Shown here one piece after another: positions 47,704 through 58,542 of a stretch of DNA of 64,000 bases. The stretch comes from Lycorma delicatula. Its lineage: Eukaryota > Arthropoda > Insecta > Hemiptera > Fulgoridae. The notes below the pieces were generated by a model, which searched no databases, was not told the origin of the DNA, and saw only the letters and a program-made list of their open reading frames with translations. The position numbers and the translations under genes are program-made. The DNA is taken from contig NC_134455.1 of NCBI RefSeq assembly GCF_047948215.1, positions 349,519,491-349,583,490 on the forward strand, read 5' to 3'. The first letter of the stretch is position 1. Each line of letters begins with the position of its first letter.

Positions 47704-48687
47704 ATGGACATTGAGGTATCTCTCCATGGTTCTTTGAACATTTCAAAGGGCGTTATTGTGTGCAGGGATTTGTTAAATTGCACAGAAGAGGAGATTGTAG
47801 ATGAACTTCAGGACCCGTGCAGGGATCCTCCAGTCCGTGTCAACTGTCATAGACGCCATTCTACAAGGTCTAGGAATTGTTCTATGTACAAACAGGAAGT
47901 AGCTGTCCAAGAGATTAAGACAACACAGAAAGTCGGCTACTTTGATGCAAGGAAAATTGTGCTTGGCAGAACGCCAAAGACGGCGTCATACGCACAAGTT
48001 GCGGCTGCTCCTGCAGTTTCTACAGCTTCTATAAAATCACAAGATGTGCTGTCAGAATTGGCACCACCTTTAGCTAAGATGGTCGAACGTATCATCGAGG
48101 ACAAGATGAAGAGTCAACCATCAAGAGGAAACAGTCCGAAGCCGTCGCAGAAGAAAGCAAAAAGATCAATTGAAGACAGCTTTGTAAAGCCCAAATTTTA
48201 GGCTACAATTAAAGTCGTAACTGAGAGAATGACTGAGCTAACGATACCTAAAGTAAAAGTGCAGGAGGAAAAAATCCCCACCGAGGGAAATTCGAAACCA
48301 GAAGTGATGATTCTGGAAAACGAAGTCTTTAAAAAACCAACAGTGGAGCCTCCGAAAGCACGGAGACCTTTAGCAGAGAGGGAGAGACAATCGATCGTCC
48401 CACATATTCTAGCGATGAGTACATCTAGTCTGGACTGCGATGTACTTTTGGTTTCGCCAGCGAAGCCGCTGTCATCCGACGCCGGAAGCAGAAGATCCTC
48501 CGAGACTTACGGCGAAGGAACTGAAGATTCTTTTTTCACAGAGACTCATATGCGATGGATATCCACATCGAGGTACTTCGGAAGATGGAGAAAAGGAGTA
48601 ATAAAGATGGCCGAAAGGGAAACCGAGGCGATAAAATTCAACAAGAGATCGATTTTATATTTCTATGAAGAATTTATTTTAATATAA
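47704..48687 (+). pseudogene. Jockey-type ORF1 (gag-like), one stop codon
   Basis: The nucleocapsid-like protein would bind element RNA. MDIEVSLHGSLNISKGVIVC and NCTEEEIVDEL open as in Jockey ORF1. A zinc-knuckle remnant, VNCHRRHSTRSRNCSMYKQE, then AVQEIKTTQKVGYFDARKIV and TPKTASYAQVAAA, match the segment after the knuckles. The stretch between VDELQD and CRDPPVRV is far shorter than usual. One or two knuckles and the fold before them seem deleted in frame. A TAG at 48199-48201 is the only stop in 328 codons. The tail is lysine- and proline-rich (SPKPSQKKAKRS). Few disruptions suggest recent origin or past selection. Confidence 0.82.
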
Positions 48688-49154
48688 TTTGTGTTTCATT
48701 TTTGTATAACATGACAGGTTTTAAGATGTTCTCTGAACATCAAAAGAACTTCTATTACTTCTGATGAGTAATATTTAGTGGCAAGGGCCCTTTACACTCT
48801 TGTCATTATATGCTTGACACTATATTTTTATATTGGTGTTTTCTCTTATTTTTTAATGGTAATTTTCACGGTGTTTACTTGATGTAGATTTGATTGTTTG
48901 ACAAGGTTTCGTAAGAAATAGTTTCTTGTTTTTAAGTGGCAAGGACAATCTAGACCCTTGCCATTTTGTGTTTTTTTTTTTTTGGATGTTAATCCCATTA
49001 CAAGTCAGTCTTTTAGATGATCCTTATTGACAAGACACTATTTCGCTAGCGTTTTTACCGGGAGGGAATAGCATGTTTTTTCCTTTGTCTTTTTATTGTG
49101 GAAGGGGATAATGACCATAGCAGTCGATGCCTTTAAAGCTTCAAAAAAAAAAAA

Positions 49155-50297
49155 TGATGCTTTTCGTTTAAATTTATATATTTGTAAATGATTTAATGAC
49201 ATCAATGATCCAAATAAAAAAGTCGTCCTAAAAACATTTTAAGTATTCTTATACAAAATTTTAAAGTATTTTATATATTCTTTTAGTGTTCAGAACAGGG
49301 TTTTTCTACAGGATACTCTTTTAGAGTCTTTACTCTTCACATAATTGTCACTCTTTAGAGGTGTCAACTTCTGAGACAAACCTAATAAAAGCTAATCCAT
49401 ATATTTATGCATAAATGAAAAAAAATCTTTTACTCATTTACAGTGCAAATTTTTGAGAACATCTTTTAATGTGTTTTGTAAAAATTTTGTTTTATTTAAT
49501 AGTGATTTTAATTACATCAACAATTTAGAATTAAACTCTCTACAAATCTTTACCTAAGAATTTTTATTTAAGTATTCACAATTATACAAAATACATCCCT
49601 TTTCTGAAATATGCATTCATAATGGAAGTAGACATTTAGTGTAGTTAATGTAATATCATTCTAAGTTAATAAAATGGTAAATTAATAATCTAATTTTATT
49701 ATAAAATTATTTTAAGATATGTAAACCTACCATTTAATTAATCATTTGTAGTATAATAAATTCTCAATTTTTTTTACTTACTTTTCGAAGAAAAGTACCG
49801 TATTATTTTAGGTCACACGGTGGGATAGAGGGAGAGAATCTCATTTTTCTTTACGTTTTGTGGTATGAGGAGTACGAAAATACCATTCACTTAAAATATT
49901 ATTTCCTTTTATGTATGTACATATGTATAAAATTTGTGGGTCGAAACTCTCCAAAAGTACTTGATCAATTTCCTTGAAATTTATATATGCTTTATTAGTG
50001 TATTTGAAGTTCTGCATTTGAAAATTTGATGAAAATCGGTTGAGTCATTCTTCAGTTAAGCTCAATTTAAGGTCGACAACAGACAACATAATCTCAATTT
50101 AAGGTAATGTTGACTTTGTATTTTCATACGCGCTAATGAAAACGCGCAGTGAGTTACAATGGTGAGCGAGTTTAAACTGGATGTTTGTGTGTAGGGTCTA
50201 CTCGTTATTTTTCATTTTTTTAATCAAATTACGATTATAATAATTTAATTTTCTTATAAATAGAAAATTAAATTATTAAAAAAAAATTAAGAAAATA
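49155..50297. other. AT-rich intergenic DNA
   Basis: The segment 49790-50150 has TE-like wording (GGGTCGAAACTCTCCAAAAG, TTGATGAAAATCGGTTGAGT) but I saw no second copy here. Otherwise nothing is recognised. Confidence 0.4.
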
Positions 50298-50943
50298 AAC
50301 AAGAACAAAACAAAAGATGGACCACTGAATGTGAAAATAGGAGGAGAAAAGATTATGGAGGTAGAAGAATTTTGTTATTTGGGAAGTAGAATTACTAAAA
50401 ATGGACGAAGCAGGAGCGATATAAAATGCCGAATAGCACAAGCTAAACGAGCCTTCAGTAAGAAATATAATTTGTTTACATCAAAAATTAATTTAAATTT
50501 CAGGAAAAGATTTTTGAAAGTGTATGTTTGGAGTGTCGCTTTATATGGAAGTGAAACTTGGACGATCGGAGTATCTGAGAAGAAAAGATTAGAAGCTTTT
50601 GAAATGCGGTGCTATAGGAGAATGTTAAAAATCAGATGGGTGGATAAAGTGACAAATATGACAAATGAAGAGGTATTGCGGCAAATAGATGAAGAAAGTA
50701 GCATTTGGAAAAATATAGTTAAAAGAAGAGACAGACTTATAGGCCACATATTAAGGCATCCTGGAATAGTAGCTTTAATATTGGAAGGACAGGTAGAAGG
50801 GAAAAATTGTGTAGGTAGGCCACGTTTGGAATATGTAAAACAAATTGTTAGGGATGTAGGATGTAGAGGGTATACTGAAATGAAACGACTAGCACTAGAT
50901 AGGGAATCTTGGAGAGCTGCATCAAACCAGTCAAATGACTGAA
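50298..50943 (+). pseudogene. RTE-like reverse transcriptase C-terminus, open frame
   Basis: The frame is open without stops to TGA 50941-50943; the first codon is arbitrary because the copy is 5'-truncated. Motifs in order: GPLNVKIGGEKIMEVEEFCY, LGSRITKNGRSRSDIKCRIA, FLKVYVWSVALYGSETWTIG, EKKRLEAFEMRCYRRMLKIR, RRDRLIGHILRHPGIVALIL, EGQVEGKNCVGRPRLEYVKQ and LALDRESWRAASNQSND. This is the post-palm region of an RTE-clade ORF2, lacking endonuclease and palm. An A/T-rich tail follows (GACAAAAAATAAAAAATAAA). The lack of stops and near identity to 31851-32018 mark a young family. It cannot act alone. Confidence 0.92.
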
Positions 50944-51186
50944 GACAAAAAATAAAAAATAAATAGAGAATATATTTTAATATTAAATAAGAATAAACCT
51001 TTTAGTTTTCTCATTTAATTTATATTTTGTATACCGTATTTCTTGCTCAAAAGATTATACAAAATAATTATACAAATAATATTTTACAAAATAAAATAGC
51101 GAAAAGTCAGTTTTCTTGCGCAGAACTGCTCATCATTTTTTTAAATTTCTTTGGTTTAAAAAAGATTTATTCAATTTTTGATCGAC

Positions 51187-51320
51187 TTTTAGGCAGATTT
51201 CATAAGAAAGCTACCTATTGTAATGGGTACCATGATTCGACTTCCGGAAAATTTCGACATATCTGCGCGTTTAACACCCTCCAGACCATAAAACCACAGT
51301 CAGTTCAAAAGTTTATTTAT
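51187..51320 (+). mobile_element. Composite repeat segment D, copy 2
   Basis: AAAGCTACCTATTGTAATGG, CCATGATTCGACTTCCGGAA, AATTTCGACATATCTGCGCG and AAAACCACAGTCAGTTCAAA match 30507-30638. Confidence 0.8.
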
Positions 51321-51333
51321 ACTTCGTATATAT

Positions 51334-52640
51334 GTTACGGTAAAACCCCGAATAGCGATAAATCTTAAGTTTTACCGGTAAATTCTAACATTTCCAAGTC
51401 ATTTGGTAAAAGTCCGTAAAAATCTTGAAAACAAATTTATTTCGGACTTTTGCCAAATCGGTTTGGTCATTATTGACATTTACCATAGACTGTTGGTAAA
51501 AGTTGACAATTCTGCAATGAAATCACTCAAAAGTATGAATTAGAAATGCTCTTTCCAATTTCGGAATTTCAGTGCACTGCGGGTGAAAAATGAAACAGGG
51601 ATTTTTTAAAAGATTATAAAAACTTTATTTTGCTATGTAATACTAAGACATTTCAAAAACTTTACAAGTAATTAATTCATGCACACTAATATTCACGAAT
51701 GAATAATTTTCAGCAAACTTCTACAATGATAAATAGCTATGTTCGTTGTTATAATTAAATGAATCCTTTCGAGACTACAAATTAGCTATGGAAATTTTAA
51801 ATCTATGGAAATCAAAAGTATGCTGAAGGCAAAATCAACCTTTAAACACAATGTCCAAGTATATGAGACCCAGGTAAATTTTAAAGACTATAAAATCAAC
51901 GTATAAAGTGAAGAATAAATATGAAATAATGATTTTGAAAGAGTAAATCCTTTTCAAAGGATAAAGCCTTTAGAATACAATTACCATTAAGAATAATCGA
52001 TTATCTTTTTTGTGTAAAAATTATTCTTAATAATATTAAATAAAATTCAATCACATGTTTTTTTAATCATGGTGTTTTGTAAAAGGAAAGACGGATTTTA
52101 CGATAAACAGAAAACTGGAAGGCTATATTTTAAAAACAGAATTTTTAGTTATATTTTTTAGGTTTTTATATCTTTCCTTGAGTTTTAGAACGGTTTGAAT
52201 GAACAAAATGATTGTATTTAATGAAAAACGTTCAGTTAGGATTCAAAACTTTTTTATCGCAGCAAAAATTGAAAATAAATTGGGTTAAAAAACAATCCGG
52301 GTGTTAGACCCTGACTGTGTATTTAAGAGTTAACTATAAATTGATTATTCTCATGTTTGAAATAGATTAATTTTAATGCAGTTTTTGAACTGAAATCCGC
52401 AAATTGAGAAGAGTATTTTTCAATTCATGCTCTTTCCTATTTAGAAGTGATTTCGTTACAGAATTGTTAACTTTTACCAACAGAATATGGTAATTGTCAA
52501 CAATGACCAAAACGATTTGGTAAAAGTCCGAAATAAATGTGTTTTCAAGATTTTTTCGGACTTTTAACAAGCGACTTGGTAAATGTTAGAATTTACCGGT
52601 AAAACTTAAGATTTACCGGTATTCGGGGTTTTACCGTAAC
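51334..52640. mobile_element. 1.3-kb DNA transposon with ~245-bp inverted repeats
   Basis: The left end GTTACGGTAAAACCCC (51334-) is matched by GGGGTTTTACCGTAAC ending at 52640. The match continues inward to about 51575 and 52393 with roughly 85-90 percent agreement by eye. Each arm contains a sub-terminal hairpin; on the left, ATTTGGTAAAAGTCCG (51401-51416) pairs with CGGACTTTTGCCAAAT (51443-51458). The interior is AT-rich and non-coding. It interrupts the D/C composite repeat in a TA-rich stretch, so the target duplication is hidden. The superfamily is unknown; a foldback-like or MITE architecture. Confidence 0.88.
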
Positions 52641-53245
52641 ATATATATATATATATATACTCGTGTATATATATATATAAAAATTTCACTTTCTTGTGGA
52701 CACTATAACTGCCGTAATTTTACGCCAATCTCTTTCAAAGAGACATTGATACATAAAATATAACGGCCCAAAATCTCGGTCGAGTTTGTTAATGAGCAAA
52801 ATCGGACCATGGGGTGAAAATTTGGGGGGGGGGGAGCTTTATCGAAAAAACAAAATATTGCTATAACTTTCTTGTTAAGTAAAATATCGAATTAGTTTAA
52901 GTTACTAATATTCTTTAGAGAAGTGCCTAAAACCTATCTAAGTAAAGTATCATAACATCGAATAAGTTTACAATGGACGTTAGTCTTCTAAACATTACCT
53001 AAAACTTTTCTGAAACAATTGTTGATATGATCAACCCTTACGGCAAGGGATGACAAAAATATTGCTGGAATTGTAAGAAGATGGGACTTGTTGTCTAAAC
53101 ATGTGATTTTTTTTTCACATGCAACCATTGTCGTATTGAGTAAATTTAAAGTTTTTCTTAAACTTTAAGGTGGAAATCTTTTTTATCCCTAGTTAGTACC
53201 GGTGAAATCTACCTCCGCTCTCTGGAGTGCTGAAAGGGGTTTTTT
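52641..53245 (+). mobile_element. Composite repeat segment C, copy 2
   Basis: After TA tracts, CACTTTCTTGTGGACACTAT, GCCGTAATTTTACGCCAATC, CCCAAAATCTCGGTCGAGTT and ACCTCCGCTCTCTGGAGTGC match 33088-33690. A G10 run at 52827-52837 is private to this copy. No segment G follows. Confidence 0.8.
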
Positions 53246-54540
53246 AATTACTTATATTACTTCAGAATTAAATTATCTAAAAGTTTTATTTAATCATTGA
53301 TAATTTAGCGAAGTAAATTTACGTTAAACTTATAAAAACAAATTTTTTGTTTCCAAGTTTTTGAATTTTACAACAATTTTCTCAGAAATTACTGATGCAA
53401 TTTCTGGAATCTATCTCCCCCTCCAATTTTTCATATATGATTGCACATAAATCCAATGATTTTGGTTAATAATTTGTGTTGGTAGAGGTTTAGTAATCTG
53501 GACAAAATTTTTCGATAGCCATAACTAGAAGACAAAGCATTTTCATAGCTATGTTTATATGAACTTTTTTTTTTTATTATTTTGAGAAAGGAATATATAA
53601 TAAAAAAATGTGGAATAAACTCTATTTATTCGAAATATATATATATATATTTTTACTTTCTTATTATTATAATGTTTGTTAAACATAAAAACAAGATACT
53701 TATTATTTAATAATTAAAATTAATTTTAAAATATTCTACACCTACCATAATTACTTTTTATTTTTAACACTGAGATTTTTTTTGAGGTAAATTTTATTTG
53801 TTTTATACTTCTTTAGAAATAATCAATTTCCTACGCAATCGAAAATTTACGATTATGTCCAATATAAAATAAATAGTCGGGTGGCTGGCTGTCTTTACTT
53901 GTCTCGCCAACCACCAACTTTCTTCACCAAAGTACTATGCTACAGCAAAAATATAAATAAGTTTTTACTGCTTCACATTTTCTTACTCTAGGTTTCACAA
54001 GGAAGGTACGTATTACTTCTGTTTTGATATTAATTATTAATATTATTTAAAAAATCTTTTTTTGGTTTATTTAAGCCTTGTAATAAAATGCACAGTATAA
54101 ATGTTTGATTTCCTCAGTTAAATATATCCTTTTCTTAGAAATTTATACTTTTGTGCACACTAAAAAACACCAGAGAAAAAATGAAAATATAAAGTTTTTC
54201 ATTATATGTATAACATACAATAGTGTCAGTTAAATAATCAGTTTTGGCGCGGAAAGATACTAAACGTACAATAGACGAAACAAATGCATGGTAAAAAGAT
54301 TAGCGCACAGTAATTATAAGAAGATAAGGAAAACGTTTCTTCGTATTTTAATGCAAAAGTAAAAATAATTTGGTTGGACACCCTGTCGAATTTCAAATTT
54401 CCCAGTAAAGAGGACGAGAGAAAAGAATATTTACCACAGGGAAAAAGAAAGATGCCAATTTGGCAGACTGCGACACTAGCGCTCCTTGTGGTAATATTGA
54501 CGCAGTATACCTACTTACCCACTAGTTGATAGAATTTTTT
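53246..54540. other. AT-rich intergenic DNA
   Basis: A short (TA)n tract lies at about 53635-53651. Nothing else was recognised. Confidence 0.45.
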
Positions 54541-54965
54541 GGGTGGGGGTTTTGCAAATTTTTTTTACAAATATTTTTATTTTTTAATTGTAACAAATGC
54601 GCTTAAGAAAAATAGGATCTTAATTAGGCGAAATCTCGAGATACTGAGGGTAACTTCTTCAGCCTCATCCCCTTAACATTTTAAGTTGAAAATTTAATGG
54701 CACCAATGCTCTACATATAGAAGTAATCTGACCAAGTTTGGTCAAAATCGGTCCAGTAGTTATGGAGATATAAGGTGATTTAGAAAGTGACATTGAACAC
54801 ACACACGTACATACAAACATTAACATCCGGAAAATTTCCATTCGGTTTTTTGGGTTCGTTAGGTGTGAAAACGACAAGATCAGGTGAAAACTGCATATAT
54901 CAAAATTGGACCGATTACAATACTTTCCCTTCTATAGCTCTAGCTCTGCTATAGCGCTTGACGGG
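54541..54965 (-). mobile_element. Repeat family A, copy 4 (proximal half)
   Basis: The minus strand gives the near-palindromic end CAGAGCTAGAGCTATAGAAG, GGGAAAGTATTGTAATCGGT, CCGGATGTTAATG and TTGACCAAACTTGGTCAGAT. The half with the tRNA-like module is absent. Confidence 0.8.
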
Positions 54966-55004
54966 AAAATAGAAATTGCTTCAAATTATATGTTTCAAGT
55001 CGAG

Positions 55005-55265
55005 AAATGAAACTGACCTACATCCGTCCCAGTGTTTCCTGCGTGATCTGCCTGTATCTTCAGTTGCTGTAATGTACGGGTGTCTCGCTGTACACCTGCT
55101 CTTTAAGTATCCTCACAGGAAGAAGTCGTACATACTTAGGTCGGAAGATCGAGGGAGCCAAGGAACATCTCCGGCGTGGAAATGAGCTGCCACAACCGAA
55201 TCGCTTCCTCTCACATACGCATCATACGTGAACACGCAATGTTCTACTGCCACTCGGGCATGGTA
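55005..55265 (-). pseudogene. Mariner-like transposase fragment
   Basis: The minus strand reads FHAGDVPWLPRSSDLSMYDF, then FLWGYLKSRCTARHPYI. This is the third-aspartate region ('WPPRSPDLSxCDFFLWGYLK'). HVARVAVEHCVFTYDAYV precedes it. About 85 codons are left. Confidence 0.8.
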
Positions 55266-55568
55266 ACTGAAATAAATGGCATTAGTTCACACACATGTTA
55301 CGACAATTAAATTACAGGTTGGAGTAACAGTAACAGTGTTTGGTTCATTCCAAAGTGGGTATACTGTGTCACTCTATTTTATATCCCCTAGGTATACATC
55401 AGCCATCTACTCGTTGACATACATTTTTAACTGATTACAGAATGTCTTGAGTAGCAATTCTCTGCCTAAATACATTATAACAGTATATAATACTAATATA
55501 CTATTATTTTGTAAACAATATAAATATAAAATATTAAATTAAAAATAAGGATGATCTGTCACAAAGCT

Positions 55569-56329
55569 AATCCAACTCCTTTAACCATTAATGCCCTTCC
55601 TCACTGTTCAAACCAGCCAGTTCTCTTAGAGAAGACACTCAAAGGTCAATCATTAATTATGTGTTTCATAGTTTGAGTACCGGCTTCGCACCCATATGAC
55701 TGATCGCATGTCAGTCCCGATTTAAATTCCAATAACTGCACTTGCCCATCCCTCGATTAAAGGCAGTCCATTCCATTTGAGTAAGGTTCATTCCTTTAAT
55801 TTATTAGTAAGATCAGAGACTAAAAAATTGTTTCGTCAACTGACGTAACCCAAGATGTCGTCCAGTTAGCCTTAGGTGAAAAATCCGTTTCAATCAACTG
55901 GAAAGCTGAGCTCAACTCAAAGTTGCCCTTCTCAGAGAGAGAATCCTTTAGGATGGTGAGATGCAGAAAACATCTGATTTTGTTGTAATCTCTGAGCAGT
56001 GTCTACTTGCGCCGAATCTCAGGGGGAGCTATGATACACCGCACTAGTAGTCATAGGAGAGATGTCGTCATGTGGGTGCCACTATTGTCCCCATGACCAT
56101 ATTCAGCTGGGCGTCGACCTCTCTAACACGAGGGCTATATAGCTACACGAGAGCGCAGTATTTTCAACAACTGTAGCAACTACTACAAAACAATTTCCAA
56201 TTTTGGAGGCGTTATTGAAAATTATCTTGAGCTCATATGTACAACTTAAATAGGATACAAAAATATAAGGGTTATCTTTTAATTACTATTATTTGAAAGA
56301 TCAGCGACAGAGTAACATTGTTTCTGTAG
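55569..56329 (-). pseudogene. LINE ORF2 C-terminal end, copy E1
   Basis: The minus strand shows VDAQLNMVM, then LPLRFGAS-type blocks of the region after the reverse transcriptase ('VNAVMRVISGTL...PPEIRRKEALLREYxKI'). KANWTTSW-like and CDQSYGCEAGTQTMKHIIND follow. The last block is the terminal 'CDCGAxxQTMxHIxxDCPL' motif of several LINE clades. It is frameshifted throughout. It is an inverted partner of 60775-61538. Confidence 0.75.
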
Positions 56330-56534
56330 AAGGAAATATTTTAAATAAATTGTTTGGAAAATCATTTTAAATATTCAGTAGCATTATAGAAATAGTAACG
56401 GAAGAATTGATTTGAGTTAGACGAAAACAGTTCTGTTGTCTCGTTGGATAAGAGTTAGATATTTTTATTGAATATTATTACATCAGTTTTGAATATATAT
56501 TTACTTATTACACATAAGAATCATATTTAAAAAA

Positions 56535-57890
56535 ATCTGATGTGGACATCACATAACTTCCTTGTTCGCCTATTAAATTACATATACACATTTTTAAAAG
56601 TACATAAAATTTTATTTCATTAATAACTTTTGATATTATTTTTTCGTTGTTATTATTGAAATATTATTTATCGTAAATTTTTTTTACAATCAGAGGTTAA
56701 TAATTATTAATAAATCAATATATTTAAATTAAAAATAAAGGGTTAAAAAAATGAAAAGAAGATGAAGTCTGATTCGAACCGATGTGCTCTTGTAATATCC
56801 AAATATTTCATTAATTAATTAGTTGTGACCTGTACGAGGGAGACCGACAGGTCACAGTTTTATCACAACTGCAGGAGGCCGGTACACCGGTGGGCGGGTT
56901 GTACAGCGCCTGCGGCATGCACGATTTGGGGCATAGAGGGCCACCGGACTGAGGGGTGTGTGTCGTCACGATGAGGATCTCTGAGAGTCATCACGTTTGT
57001 GTGGAGGGGAGCGAGGGAGTGATGGACAGCTCCTTGCGGAGCCACCGTTCGTTCGTGCTTGCGTGGGTGGAGATAGTGATGAGGCACGGAGGCTCCAACA
57101 CCTCCGCGTTAAGAAAGACCGAGTTCCGGCGGGGCTGCTCTTTCAGGGCTGTCCCCGTTAAAGGCATTGGCGTAAAGACCGAGTCCCGGTTCTGGGGTGG
57201 GGCCCAGGAACGACATACGACCTGGTTAACTTACTGTAGAAGTTAGAGGCAGGCGCGGAGGAAACATCCAATCGGCGGGCCGACCCGTCATACCGGATAT
57301 AACCGGTAGGCAGTATATGGACACTGGTAACATATACTCAAACAGCATATGAGTACAGTATAATAGTATATTAAACAGTATAAGAGTATATGTTTTTCTG
57401 ATATATTTGAGTGTATGGACACCTTCCTGGGCTGTGTTATACTTAATTGCAATTATCCGGCCCAGTGGAAGGGGGAAAGTTTTTTCATTAATTAAAATTT
57501 AATTTGGCTATAACTCTGGAACCAATGAAAATAAGTACCACTTATGATATATTGTTCAAAAGCTCTCAATAAGGGCTTATTACCGCAGTTAAGAAAAAGT
57601 CCAAAATCCAATTTGTTTTTGATTTTGGGCTTTTGTGGACACTTTTGGTTCAGTCGATTGCAATCAAAAGGGAAGGTGTACAAATAGATGTTAAAACAGC
57701 ATAAATACAAAATATCAACATTCTACTGCTAATCGTTTTTGAGTTATGCGACGTTCATACAGACGTCATGTCTAAACTAGTCGAAATGGATATTTCAGGA
57801 ATAGTCAAAATGGATATTTCTATTGAAATCTGAAAAACGAAATTTTTCGCGATCACAATACTTCCTTTACTTTGTACAAGGAAGTAAAAA
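56535..57890 (-). mobile_element. Repeat family B, copy 6, split by an insertion
   Basis: The family sequence runs from ATCTGATGTGGACATCACAT to CTTTGTACAAGGAAGTAAAA, but is interrupted between 56819 and 57482 by unrelated GC-rich DNA. Removing that segment and one copy of the duplicated target restores the family order. The box-B-like motif is at about 56762-56787. Confidence 0.85.
56819..57482. mobile_element. 664-bp GC-rich insertion with 13-bp target duplication
   Basis: The insert is flanked by TTTCATTAATTAA (56806-56818 and 57483-57495). It has no poly(A) at either end and no long terminal inverted repeats. One end has AGTTGTGACCTGT that can pair with ACAGGTCAC or with TCACAACT. The interior has a duplicated AAAGACCGAGTTCCGG/AAAGACCGAGTCCCGG block (57112-57190) and a palindrome ACCGGATATAACCGGT. 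A TATAC/AGTATA-rich part lies at 57310-57420. The open frames across it show no family motif. A SINE-like or retroelement 5' UTR piece is possible. Confidence 0.8.
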
Positions 57891-58542
57891 ACTAAAAAAA
57901 GAAACAATTTATTTCTGTATAATTTTTACAAATATTACATTTAATCTGTAACATGATCTACAACATTTAATGTGTTAGTTCACGTTTTACGTTTAATGTG
58001 TTAAATTTAATGAGTTCGTACAAGGGTCGTAATATTATTCAATTACTCTGGATTTATGAATTTTACGAACTGTGTATAAAATTGCATGGTATAGTTGGTA
58101 TGAGTTCGTATGTTAATATGAAAATCCACTGAGTGGTATGTATTCATTATTTCTATACGGTGATTTACATAGATTTAAATTCCTTTATTTGAAAATCTAA
58201 TCCTTTTAGTATGTTCTATTATCTGTTAAATGAGCATTTAGTCCGTCTTGTGCAATGTAATTATTAACTATATTCTGTATACTTGTTCGTCGTTTAATAC
58301 TATCAGTTAATCTTAAGTTCGTGCGTTATATTGTCTTACACACTTTTGATACAATAATTTTCTTTTTCTGAATACGTTGACAATTTTGCGTGAACATTGA
58401 TAGATGTATTCAAGCATCAAGTACAACTTGTAATAAAAAAAAATATAATCTGATTTCATGAGGTTTTATTTTTTAAATAAATGAAAATTCATCTTGCAAT
58501 GAATTATAAAATTCACGTTTAAATGTGAAATTTTACTTATTT
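57891..58542. other. AT-rich intergenic DNA
   Basis: There are local repeats of TTTAATGTGTTA type near 57968-58015. No coding signal is seen. Confidence 0.45.

Larger units (their letters stand above)
47544..49154 (+). mobile_element. Gag-only Jockey-like LINE derivative
   Basis: The order is a strong hairpin (47544-47588), a gag-like ORF (47704-48687), about 450 bp of non-coding 3' sequence, and an A12 run (49143-49154). There is no ORF2. The 3' region has two similar blocks, AGTGGCAAGGGCCCTT and AGTGGCAAGGACAATC, near 48777 and 48936. The 5' start and target-site duplication could not be fixed. This may be a deletion copy of a normal LINE or a non-autonomous family. Confidence 0.6.

Noticed and set aside
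47704..48687. Host nucleic-acid-binding gene
   Set aside because: Its motifs are those of a Jockey ORF1 and it is followed by an A-tail, so it is treated as a retrotransposon.
56863..57246. Open frames on both strands in the GC-rich insertion
   Set aside because: GC-rich DNA has few chance stops; neither frame shows a motif, and both end inside the insertion.
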